Assembly: GCF_004919105.1 (NCBI RefSeq)
Contig: NZ_STGK01000020.1
Location: 1-64,000, forward strand
Source of the DNA: Nocardioides sp. GY 10113
GTDB lineage: Bacteria > Actinomycetota > Actinomycetes > Propionibacteriales > Nocardioidaceae
Reading direction: 5' to 3'
DNA length: 64,000 nucleotides
The number at the start of each line of letters is the position of its first letter. Within the stretch, counting starts at the first letter, position 1. The notes beneath the pieces were generated by a model. The model worked only from the letters and a program-made list of their open reading frames with translations. It searched no databases and was not told the DNA's origin. The translations under genes were made by a program, and so were the position numbers. Of this stretch, positions 39,027 to 46,644 are shown piece by piece.

Positions 39027-41096
39027 GTGACACAGGTTTCCCCTCCGCGGGCGGTCCGTCGCCCGTTCGAGCACCGCGAGCACGACGTCCCCCGTGCCGA
39101 CCCGTACCACTGGATGGCGGCCGGGGGCGCCGAGCTGGTCACCCACCTCGAGGCCGAGCGGGACTACTACGACGCGGCGACCGCGCCGCTGCGCGAGCGG
39201 GTCGAGGAGCTCGCCGAGGAGATGGTCGCCCGGGTGCCGGCCACCGAGGCCTCCCCGTGGTGGGCTCGGACCCGGTACCGGTACTCCCTGGTCACCCCGC
39301 CCGGCGGCGAGTACGCCGACCTGGTCCGTCGACCGCTGGGCGCCGCGACCGACGCCGCAGCGGAGACCGTGCTGGACGTCTGCGGCCTGGCCGACGGTTC
39401 CGACTACTTCGAGCTCGGCCTCACCCTGGTCAGCCCGGACGAGCACCTGCTGGCCTACTCCGTGGACACCGAGGGCGACGAGGTCTACGAGCTGCGCTTC
39501 CGCGACCTGCGCACCGGAGCCGACCTGGACGAGGTCGTGCCCCGCAGCTACTACGGCGGGGCCTGGAGCGCCGACGCGACCACCTTCTTCTACACCGTCC
39601 ACGACGAGGCCTACCGTCCCCACCAGGTCTGGCGGCACCGTCTCGGCACCCCGGCCGGCGAGGACGTCCTGGTGGTCGCCGAGCCCGATGAGCGGTTCGC
39701 GCTGACCGTTCGCGGCTCCCGCAGCGGACAGCTCGTGCTGATCCGCAGCGAGAGCCGCGACACCGGCGAGGAGTGGGCGATCGACGCCGCCGCGCCCGAG
39801 GCACCGCCGCGGACCGTGGGCGCACGGCGCCCCGGGATCGTCTACCGCAGCGAGCACCTCCGCGACGGCCCTCTGCTGGTGGTCACGAATGACGGCGCGA
39901 CCGAGTTCCGGCTGGTCGCCGCGCCGGTGCCGCGCGACGCCGACCAGGACCACACCGTGTGGAAGGAGGTGCGCGCGGAGGACCCCGCCGAGCGGCTGGA
40001 GCGCGTCGACGCCTTCGCCACCCACGCGGTGCTGAGCCTGCGCGCCGACGCCGAGCACCGCCTGCGCGTCGTCCCCCTCGACGACCTGGCCGCCGCCGGC
40101 ACCGTGGTGCGCAGCGCGTTCGACGGCGGTGCGGTCCGGCTGGCCCGCACGACGTCGTACGACGTCGGGGCGGTCGTGGTGGCCGACCAGGCGCACGTCG
40201 CGCCGCCGGTGTGGAGCGACCTGACCCTCGCCGACGGCACCCTGCGCGAGGTGCTGCGCGCGGAGGCCCCCGGCCACGAGCCGGGGCGCTACCGCACCGA
40301 GCGGATCACCGTGCCCTCGACGGACGGCACCCCGGTGCCGGTGACGCTGGTGCGCCACCGCGACACGCCCCTGGACGGCACCGCGCCGCTGCTGCTCTAC
40401 GGCTACGGCTCCTACGAATACACCTTCGAGCCCGACTGGGACCCCGCGCTGCCCAGTCTGCTGGACCGCGGCGTCGTCTTCGCCCACGCCCACGTGCGCG
40501 GCGGCGGCGAGGGCGGGCGCCGCTGGTGGCTGGACGGCCGCCTGGAGCACAAGCAGCACACCTTCACCGACTTCGTCGCGGTCGCGGACGGGCTGGCCGG
40601 CACCTACGTGGACGGGGACCGGATCGCCTCCCGCGGGCTCTCGGCCGGCGGCCTGCTGCAGGGCGCCGTCTTCAGCCAGCGGCCCGACCGGTGGCGGGCG
40701 GTGGTCGCCGAGGTGCCGTTCGTGGACGTGGTCACCACGATGCTCGACGCCTCCATCCCGCTGACCGTCAACGAGTGGGACGAGTGGGGCGACCCGCGAC
40801 GGCGCGCCGACTTCGACTGGATGCTGGCCTACTCCCCCTACGACAACCCGCCCCCGGCCGGCGGTCGCCCCGACCTGCTGGCGACCGGCGCGCTGCACGA
40901 CCCGCGGGTGATGGTCCACGAGCCGGCCAAGTGGGTCGCGCTGCTGCGCGAGACCGATCCTGAGTGGGCGCCGCGCTGCCTGTTCCGCGTGGAGACCGGC
41001 GCCGGCTCGCACACCGGCCCCTCGGGACGCTTCGGGCACCTGGGCTACGAGGCGGAGGTCTACGCCTGGGTGCTGGACCGGCTGGGCGTGGCATGA
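39027..41096 (+). CDS. ptrB: Oligopeptidase B-type prolyl oligopeptidase (S9A)
   Basis: A 689-aa cytosolic serine peptidase. It has an N-terminal segment (PYHWM), a beta-propeller region (about 70-410), and a C-terminal alpha/beta hydrolase domain with YGSYEYTFEPDWDPALPSLL near 460, HVRGGGEGGRRWW near 490, and the nucleophile Ser in SRGLSAGGLLQGA near 537. The family cuts short peptides, in classic members after Arg/Lys. It overlaps the M20 peptidase start by ATGA. Divergent from the peptide-type transporter, which suggests that imported small peptides may be its substrates. Confidence 0.88.
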   Translation: MTQVSPPRAVRRPFEHREHDVPRADPYHWMAAGGAELVTHLEAERDYYDAATAPLRERVEELAEEMVARVPATEASPWWARTRYRYSLVTPPGGEYADLVRRPLGAATDAAAETVLDVCGLADGSDYFELGLTLVSPDEHLLAYSVDTEGDEVYELRFRDLRTGADLDEVVPRSYYGGAWSADATTFFYTVHDEAYRPHQVWRHRLGTPAGEDVLVVAEPDERFALTVRGSRSGQLVLIRSESRDTGEEWAIDAAAPEAPPRTVGARRPGIVYRSEHLRDGPLLVVTNDGATEFRLVAAPVPRDADQDHTVWKEVRAEDPAERLERVDAFATHAVLSLRADAEHRLRVVPLDDLAAAGTVVRSAFDGGAVRLARTTSYDVGAVVVADQAHVAPPVWSDLTLADGTLREVLRAEAPGHEPGRYRTERITVPSTDGTPVPVTLVRHRDTPLDGTAPLLLYGYGSYEYTFEPDWDPALPSLLDRGVVFAHAHVRGGGEGGRRWWLDGRLEHKQHTFTDFVAVADGLAGTYVDGDRIASRGLSAGGLLQGAVFSQRPDRWRAVVAEVPFVDVVTTMLDASIPLTVNEWDEWGDPRRRADFDWMLAYSPYDNPPPAGGRPDLLATGALHDPRVMVHEPAKWVALLRETDPEWAPRCLFRVETGAGSHTGPSGRFGHLGYEAEVYAWVLDRLGVA

Positions 41097-42499
41097 CCAG
41101 CCCCGCCGTGCCGCAGACGTCCCCGGAGGCGCTGCACCGCGAGGTGCTCGAGGTCGCCCGTGCGCTCATCCGGTTCGACACCTCCAACGCACCGGAGTCC
41201 GCGCTCGGCCGCCCGCCGGGCGAGGAGACCCCGGCCGCGGAGTACCTGCGCGACTACCTCGCCGCGGCCGGTGTCGACTGCGAGCTCGTCGCGCGTGACC
41301 CGCGCCGGGCCAACCTGGTCGCCCGGATCCCGGGCACCGGTGCCGCCGGCGCGGATGGGCAGCCGGCGCCGTCGCTGGCCTTCGTCGGCCACCTCGACGT
41401 GGTGCCCGCCGACGCGCGGGACTGGACCCACCCGCCGTTCGCCGCCGTCGTGGACGAGGCGGGCTGGCTGTGGGGCCGCGGGGCGATCGACATGAAGAAC
41501 GAGGTCGCCGCCCGCGCGGTGGCACTGGCCGAGCTGGCGCGCACCGGCTTCCGGCCGCGCGCCGACCTGTGGTTCATCGCCGTCGCCGACGAGGAGGACG
41601 GCATGTACGACGTCGGGATGCGCTGGCTGCTCGAGGCGCGCCCCGACATCCGGCCCGACCTGGCGATCAACGAGGGCGGCGGGGAGCGACTCCCGCTGGC
41701 CGACGGGCGGGTCGTGCAGACCGTCGGGATCGGCGAGAAGGGCACCTACCCGGTGCGGGTGGTGGCGCACGGCGAGGCCGGCCACGCCTCCACCCCCGAC
41801 GTCGGCAACAACGCCGTCCCGATCCTCGGCGAGCTGCTGCGCCGCGTCGGCCGCGGCATGCCCACCCACGTGCCCTCGCCGCTGGTCGACAGGATCCTCG
41901 CCGAGCTCCTCGGCGAGCCGTTCAGCGACCTCGACGGCGGGTTCGACGGTGGGTTCGACGAGGCCGTCGCGCGGGCGGCCCGGCTGCACCCGGTGCTGGC
42001 GCACACCCTGCCCGCGCTGGCCGGGACGACCATGGCGCCGACGCTGCTCGCCGGCTCCGGCAAGCGCAACGTGATGCCGGCCCGCGCCTCGGTCGAGCTC
42101 GACTGCCGGATCCTGCCCGGCACCAGCGCCGCCGACGTCGAGCGCGCGGTGCGGGCCCGCCTGGGCGACGACCTCCCCTACGACCTGGAGTGGCCCGAGC
42201 ACCTCGTCGCCGGCAGCGCCTCGACCCCGGACTCCGACCTGATGGCGGCGATGGCGCGCGTGCTCTCCGCCTCCGGCGACGACGCGACGCTGCTGCCGAT
42301 GCTGGGCACCGGGTTCACCGACTCGGTCTACCTGCGCGAGGCGGGCACGCCGACGGCGTACGGGTTCAGCCCGTTCCGAGCGACCTCCGCCGAGGTGATC
42401 ACGGCCGGCTTCCACAACGCCGACGAGCGGGTCCACATCGACGACCTCGCGCTCGCGGTCGACTTCCACCTGGCGCTCGCCCGGGAGCTCCTCGGCTGA
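41093..42499 (+). CDS. M20/M28 family metallopeptidase (ArgE/DapE/CPG2-like)
   Basis: A 468-aa di-zinc hydrolase. Metal ligands: His in FVGHLDVVPADA near 98-109, bridging Asp in GRGAIDMKNE near 130, the catalytic Glu pair in ADEEDG near 167, then an Asp/Glu region and a C-terminal His near GFHNADERVHIDD. A dimerisation domain lies between. A tandem GGFD repeat (near 283-290) is a small local duplication. Substrates would be N-acyl amino acids or dipeptides. ATGA-coupled to oligopeptidase B and followed by an aminotransferase, so it may finish peptide or amide breakdown. Confidence 0.88.
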   Translation: MTSPAVPQTSPEALHREVLEVARALIRFDTSNAPESALGRPPGEETPAAEYLRDYLAAAGVDCELVARDPRRANLVARIPGTGAAGADGQPAPSLAFVGHLDVVPADARDWTHPPFAAVVDEAGWLWGRGAIDMKNEVAARAVALAELARTGFRPRADLWFIAVADEEDGMYDVGMRWLLEARPDIRPDLAINEGGGERLPLADGRVVQTVGIGEKGTYPVRVVAHGEAGHASTPDVGNNAVPILGELLRRVGRGMPTHVPSPLVDRILAELLGEPFSDLDGGFDGGFDEAVARAARLHPVLAHTLPALAGTTMAPTLLAGSGKRNVMPARASVELDCRILPGTSAADVERAVRARLGDDLPYDLEWPEHLVAGSASTPDSDLMAAMARVLSASGDDATLLPMLGTGFTDSVYLREAGTPTAYGFSPFRATSAEVITAGFHNADERVHIDDLALAVDFHLALARELLG

Positions 42500-42566
42500 C
42501 CCGCTACCCGGCACCCACGACCCCGCGCCGGTGACCACCGGCCACACCGCACTCGCAGGAGGAACC

Positions 42567-43940
42567 ATGAGCATCACCATCGACCCGGCACGGATCGCCG
42601 AGCTGACCGCGCGCGAGTCCGCCCGGCTGAACGAGCGCACCTCGGGCTCGCGCGACCTGTACGAGCGCGCCCGGGTCCACCTGTCCGGCGGCGTCGCGTC
42701 GTCGTACCAGCTGCGGGACCCGTGGCCGATCTACCTGGAGAAGGGCTCGGGCCCGCTGGTCTGGGACGTCGACGGCAACCAGATGTGGGACTTCCACAAC
42801 GGGTTCGGCTCGATGGTCCAGGGCCACGCGCACCCGGCGATCGGCGCGGCCATCGCCCGGCGCTACCCCGAGGGCACGCACTTCGCCTGCCCGACCGAGG
42901 ACGACGTCTGGGTCGCCGACGAGCTCGCCCGGCGCTGGGGCCTGCCCAAGTGGCGCTACACGAACTCCGGCTCCGAGGCGACGATGGACGCCATCCGGAT
43001 CGCGCGCGCCTTCACCGGCCGCGACACCGTCATGAAGATCTTCGGCTCCTACCACGGCCACCACGACGGCGTGATGGTCTCGATCGGCGTCGACTACGAC
43101 CGGATCGGCGACCGCGAGAACCTGGAGTCGCTCGCGTACGGCGCGGGCATCCCGCAGTCGGTGGTCGACATGACCGTCGCGGTGCCGTTCAACGACGCCG
43201 GCGCCATGGAGCGCCGGATCGAGCGGCTGACCGCCGAGGGCCGCAAGCCGGCCTGCGTGATCATGGAGGCCGCGATGATGAACCTCGGCGTCGTGCTCCC
43301 CGAGCCCGGCTACCTCGAGTCCGTCCGCGAGATCACCCTCCGGCACGGCATCGTGCTGATCTTCGACGAGGTCAAGACCGGACTGTGCATCGCGCCCGGC
43401 GGCGCGGTGGAGAAGTTCGGCGTCATGCCCGACATGGTCACCCTCGCCAAGGCGCTCGGCGGCGGCCTGCCGACCGGCGCCATCGGCGGCTCCGAGGAGG
43501 TGATGTCGGTGGTGGAGGACGGCTCGGTCTACCAGGTCGGCACCTACAACGGGAACCCGCTGACGATGGCCGCGGCGCGCGCCTCGCTGGAGGAGGTCCT
43601 CACCGCCGATGCCTACGCCCACCTCGACCGCCTCAACGACCGGATCGTCGGCGGCTGCCAGTCGGTGATCGACAAGTACGACCTGCCCGGCTACGCCCTC
43701 GGCATCGGCTCCAAGGGCTGCGTGACCTTCGCGCCGGTGAAGGTCACCGACTACGAGTCGTTCAAGGCCCACCAGAACGGTCCCCTGGCCGACCTGGCCT
43801 GGCTGTTCAACCTCAACCGGGGCATCTTCATGACGCCGGGCCGCGAGGAGGAGTGGACGCTCTCGGTCACCCACACCGAGGAGTCCGTCGACGCCTACGT
43901 CGCCGTGTTCGACGAGCTGGCGGGCGAGCTGACCGCCTGA
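42567..43940 (+). CDS. Class III PLP-dependent aminotransferase
   Basis: A 457-aa enzyme of aminotransferase class III. Cofactor blocks: NSGSEATMDAIRIARAFTGR near 134-153, SYHGHHDG near 162, DEVKTG near 268, and the PLP Lys in LAKALGGGLPTGAIGG near 292. It resembles glutamate-1-semialdehyde aminomutase (HemL), but the N-terminus, the MEAAMMN loop and the position among peptidase genes point to a catabolic omega-type transaminase. AGGAGGA directly upstream supports ATG 42567. It ends at the palindromic repeat at 43960. Confidence 0.85.
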   Translation: MSITIDPARIAELTARESARLNERTSGSRDLYERARVHLSGGVASSYQLRDPWPIYLEKGSGPLVWDVDGNQMWDFHNGFGSMVQGHAHPAIGAAIARRYPEGTHFACPTEDDVWVADELARRWGLPKWRYTNSGSEATMDAIRIARAFTGRDTVMKIFGSYHGHHDGVMVSIGVDYDRIGDRENLESLAYGAGIPQSVVDMTVAVPFNDAGAMERRIERLTAEGRKPACVIMEAAMMNLGVVLPEPGYLESVREITLRHGIVLIFDEVKTGLCIAPGGAVEKFGVMPDMVTLAKALGGGLPTGAIGGSEEVMSVVEDGSVYQVGTYNGNPLTMAAARASLEEVLTADAYAHLDRLNDRIVGGCQSVIDKYDLPGYALGIGSKGCVTFAPVKVTDYESFKAHQNGPLADLAWLFNLNRGIFMTPGREEEWTLSVTHTEESVDAYVAVFDELAGELTA

Positions 43941-43959
43941 GGGTCGGCGAGAACGCGCG

Positions 43960-44005
43960 GTCGTGTGCCCCGGAGACCGGTGGGCCGGTGTCTGGGGCAC
44001 ACGAC
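43960..44005. repeat. 46-nt palindromic repeat, copy 3, between convergent genes
   Basis: It shares the arms GTCGTGTGCC (43960-43969) and GGCACACGAC (43996-44005) with the copies at 568 and 640 and has the same total length. Here the stem is nearly complete: the left 21 nt pair with the right 21 nt except at two positions, closing on a TGGG loop. Lying between convergent stop codons, it can act as a terminator in both directions. Confidence 0.78.
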
Positions 44006-44024
44006 GCGACCCGGCGCGCCCGGC

Positions 44025-45689
44025 TCAGGTGGTCGCCGAGGCCAGGTAGGCGTGCACCAGTGGCACCACCGACGCTCCCTCGCCGCTGGCCGACGCGACC
44101 CGCTTCATCGATCCCGACCGCACGTCGCCCGCGGCGAAGACGCCGGGCACGGTGGTGGCCAGGTTCTCCGGCGGTAGCCCCTCGACCCAGTGCTCCTTCG
44201 GCACGTCGCGACCGGTGAGCACGAAGCCCCGGTCGTCCCGGGCGATCTCCGGCGGGATCCAGTCGCAGTGCGGCTCCGCACCGAGCAGCAGGAAGAGCCC
44301 GGAGGCCCCCACCCGCTCGACGTCCCCGGTCCGGACGTCCTCCAGCGCGAGCCACTCCAGCCGCCCGTCCCCGCCGCCGTCGACCACCCGGCAGCACGTC
44401 CGCACCGAGATCCGGGAGTTGTACTCGATCTCGCCGACCAGGTACGACGACATCGTCTCGGCCAGTCCCTCCCGGCGCACCAGGATGGTCACCGAGCGCG
44501 CGAACCGGGCCAGGTGCACGGCCGCCTGGCCGGCCGAGTTGCCCCCGCCGACGACGTACACGTCCTGGCCCTCCAGCTCCCGCGCCGCGGTCATCGCCGC
44601 GCCGTAGTAGACACCGGACCCGACCAGGGCCTCCACCGGCTCCACGCGCAGCTTGCGGTAGGCCACCCCGCTGGCGATCACCACCGACCGGGCCCGCACC
44701 TCACCGGTGTCGGTGCACAGCACGTGCGGGACGCCGTCGGCGCCGGGCCGGAGCTCGTCGACGACCTGGCCGGAGTAGAAGCTGGCCCCGAACCGGACCG
44801 CCTGGTTGCGCGCCCGCTGGGCCAGGCGCATCCCGGAGATGCCGCGCGGGAAGCCCAGGTAGTTGCGGATCATCGAGCTGGTCCCCGCCTGCCCGCCGAT
44901 CGCCTCGGCCTCGAGGATCACGGTGGAGAGTCCCTCGGAGGACGCGTAGACGGCGGCCGCCAGCCCCGCCGGTCCCCCGCCGACGATCGCCACGTCGACC
45001 ACCTTGTCCACGTCGATCGCGGTCGGCGCGCCGTACATGCTGATCGCCACGTCGCGCACGCTGGCCGGCTGGATCACGTCGCCGCGGATGGTCGAGACCA
45101 GGGGGAACGCCACCGGTCCGTCCCACCGGTCCAGCACGTACTGGCCGGCGTCGCTCTCGGGCTCCCACACCCGGCTCGGCATCCCCATCCGGTCCAGGAA
45201 GTCACGGATCGCCAGCGTCAGCCCGTCGCGGCGGGGCGAGATGATCTTGACCGCGACCACCTCCGGGTCGGGGACCGTGGAGCCCCAGTCCGAGAGCAGG
45301 TCGGTGATGGCGTGGTGGAACTCCTCGTCGCGGACCCCGCGCGGCATCAGCAGGTAGGCGTCGTACTTCCCCTTGGCCATCGCGGCCCGCAGCGGCGGAC
45401 CGTCGGTGAGGAAGCGGTCGATGTGGGCAGCGATCAGCCGGCGCGCGGTCGGCACCTTCTCCCGCAGCTTGTGGAAGCAGTGCAGCACGTCCGCATCCGG
45501 CAGCACGGACTCGGCGGCGTAGAGCGCGACCGTGCCGCCGGATCCGAGGATCTCGTGGGTGACCTCCAGCGCCTCGGCGCAGGAGCGGGCGAGGCGGACG
45601 TCGTACTCGGCGACGTAGCGGCCGAACCCGGACTGCATGTCGTCGGCGTGGTCGGGCGCGATGAGGACGATCGCGGGAGCGGTGGGCAC
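44025..45689 (-). CDS. Receiver-like domain fused to thioredoxin-reductase-like FAD protein lacking CxxC
   Basis: A 554-aa fusion. Residues 1-125 form a receiver-like domain (APAIVLIAPDHADDM and a LMPRGVRDEEF end) with a weak phospho-acceptor region. A linker region of about 125 residues follows. From about 253 there is a TrxR fold: FAD loop AIVGGGPAGLAAAVYAS, GGQAGTSSMIRNYLGFPRG, NADPH loop VVGGGNSAGQAAVHLAR and the C-terminal GVFAAGDVRSGSMKRVA. The place of the CxxC redox pair reads VYYGAAM, so it cannot work as a normal thioredoxin reductase. GTG 45689 is supported by a leaderless -10. Divergent from an aldo/keto reductase. Partner acceptor unknown. Confidence 0.85.
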   Translation of the reverse strand: MPTAPAIVLIAPDHADDMQSGFGRYVAEYDVRLARSCAEALEVTHEILGSGGTVALYAAESVLPDADVLHCFHKLREKVPTARRLIAAHIDRFLTDGPPLRAAMAKGKYDAYLLMPRGVRDEEFHHAITDLLSDWGSTVPDPEVVAVKIISPRRDGLTLAIRDFLDRMGMPSRVWEPESDAGQYVLDRWDGPVAFPLVSTIRGDVIQPASVRDVAISMYGAPTAIDVDKVVDVAIVGGGPAGLAAAVYASSEGLSTVILEAEAIGGQAGTSSMIRNYLGFPRGISGMRLAQRARNQAVRFGASFYSGQVVDELRPGADGVPHVLCTDTGEVRARSVVIASGVAYRKLRVEPVEALVGSGVYYGAAMTAARELEGQDVYVVGGGNSAGQAAVHLARFARSVTILVRREGLAETMSSYLVGEIEYNSRISVRTCCRVVDGGGDGRLEWLALEDVRTGDVERVGASGLFLLLGAEPHCDWIPPEIARDDRGFVLTGRDVPKEHWVEGLPPENLATTVPGVFAAGDVRSGSMKRVASASGEGASVVPLVHAYLASATT

Positions 45690-45695
45690 GCCCCC

Positions 45696-45719
45696 AGCGT
45701 AGGAGGCGCACCCTACGGT
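45696..45719. promoter_or_regulatory. Very compact divergent leaderless promoter pair
   Basis: Minus-strand TACGCT (45696-45701) ends 6 nt before GTG 45689, and plus-strand TACGGT (45714-45719) ends 7 nt before ATG 45727. The whole intergenic space is 37 bp, so the two polymerases must compete. Confidence 0.5.
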
Positions 45720-45726
45720 GGGGAGC

Positions 45727-46578
45727 ATGAGCGAGAACCCCGCCGAGCTGCCCCGGGTAGCCCTGAACGACGGCACGTCGCTGCCCGCGATCGGCTTCGG
45801 CACCTACCCGCTGACCGGCGACGAGGGCGAGGCCGCGATCCGCAGCGCGCTGGAGGTCGGCTACCGCCTGCTCGACACCGCCGTGAACTACGGGAACGAG
45901 GAGGAGGTCGGCCGCGCGCTCCGCGCCTCCGGCGTACCGCGCGACGAGGTCTGGCTGACCAGCAAGATCCCCGGCCGCCACCACGGGTACGACGACGCGA
46001 TCGCCTCGACCAAGGACTCCCTGCGGCGGCTCGGCGTGGACCACCTCGACCTGCACCTGATCCACTGGCCCAACCCCAGCGTCGACCGCTACGTCGAGGC
46101 GTGGCGAGCGCTGGTCGACCTGCGTGAGCAGGGACTGGTGCGGTCGATCGGCGTCTCCAACTTCTCCGAGGCCCACCTGGACCGGATCATCGCCGAGACC
46201 GGGGTGAAGCCGGCGGTCAACCAGATCGAGCTGCACCCCTACTTCCCGCAGGTCCGGATGCGCGCCGTCAACGACGCCCGCGGGATCCGCACCGAGTCGT
46301 GGAGCCCGATGGGCAAGCGGCGGGCGCCGTTCGCCGAGCCCGCCGTCGCCGACGCAGCCCGGGCGCACGGGGTGACTCCCGGCCAGGTGATCCTGCGCTG
46401 GCAGCTCCAGATCGGGTCGCTGCCCATCCCGAAGTCGGCGACGCCGTCACGGCAGCGGGAGAACCTCGACGTGTTCGGGTTCGAGCTGACCACCGCGGAG
46501 GTCCAGGCGATCACCGCCCTCGGCCGCACCGACGGGCGGCTCTTCGGGGGCGACCCGGAGACGCACGAGGAGATGTGA
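45727..46578 (+). CDS. Aldo/keto reductase (AKR5-like)
   Basis: A 283-aa NADPH-dependent reductase of the 2,5-diketo-gluconate reductase type. Catalytic tetrad: Asp and Tyr in DTAVNYGNEEEVG near 49-61, Lys in LTSKIPGRHHG near 80, His in LHLIHWPNP near 112. The cofactor block IPKSATPSRQRENLDVF lies near 240. Reduces aldehydes or ketones; the true substrate is not predictable. ATG 45727 fits the leaderless -10; GTG 45718 is also in frame. Confidence 0.88.
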   Translation: MSENPAELPRVALNDGTSLPAIGFGTYPLTGDEGEAAIRSALEVGYRLLDTAVNYGNEEEVGRALRASGVPRDEVWLTSKIPGRHHGYDDAIASTKDSLRRLGVDHLDLHLIHWPNPSVDRYVEAWRALVDLREQGLVRSIGVSNFSEAHLDRIIAETGVKPAVNQIELHPYFPQVRMRAVNDARGIRTESWSPMGKRRAPFAEPAVADAARAHGVTPGQVILRWQLQIGSLPIPKSATPSRQRENLDVFGFELTTAEVQAITALGRTDGRLFGGDPETHEEM

Positions 46579-46632
46579 TCCCGGCGGTCCATCGGGCCCG
46601 CACCACGGTGGACGACTCCCGTCACCCGGGAT

Positions 46633-46638
46633 CAGGAT
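46633..46638 (+). promoter_or_regulatory. -10 box of a leaderless promoter for the STAND ATPase gene
   Basis: CAGGAT ends 6 nt before ATG 46645. No ribosome site is seen. Confidence 0.4.
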
Positions 46639-46644
46639 GAGCCC

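Noticed and set aside
39011..39030. Iron-box half-site TTAGGTT before oligopeptidase B
   Set aside because: It is a single half that coincides with the likely -10 box, and no second half follows.
42567..43940. Call as HemL (glutamate-1-semialdehyde aminomutase)
   Set aside because: Overall class III similarity only; context is peptide/amine catabolism and no heme gene is adjacent.
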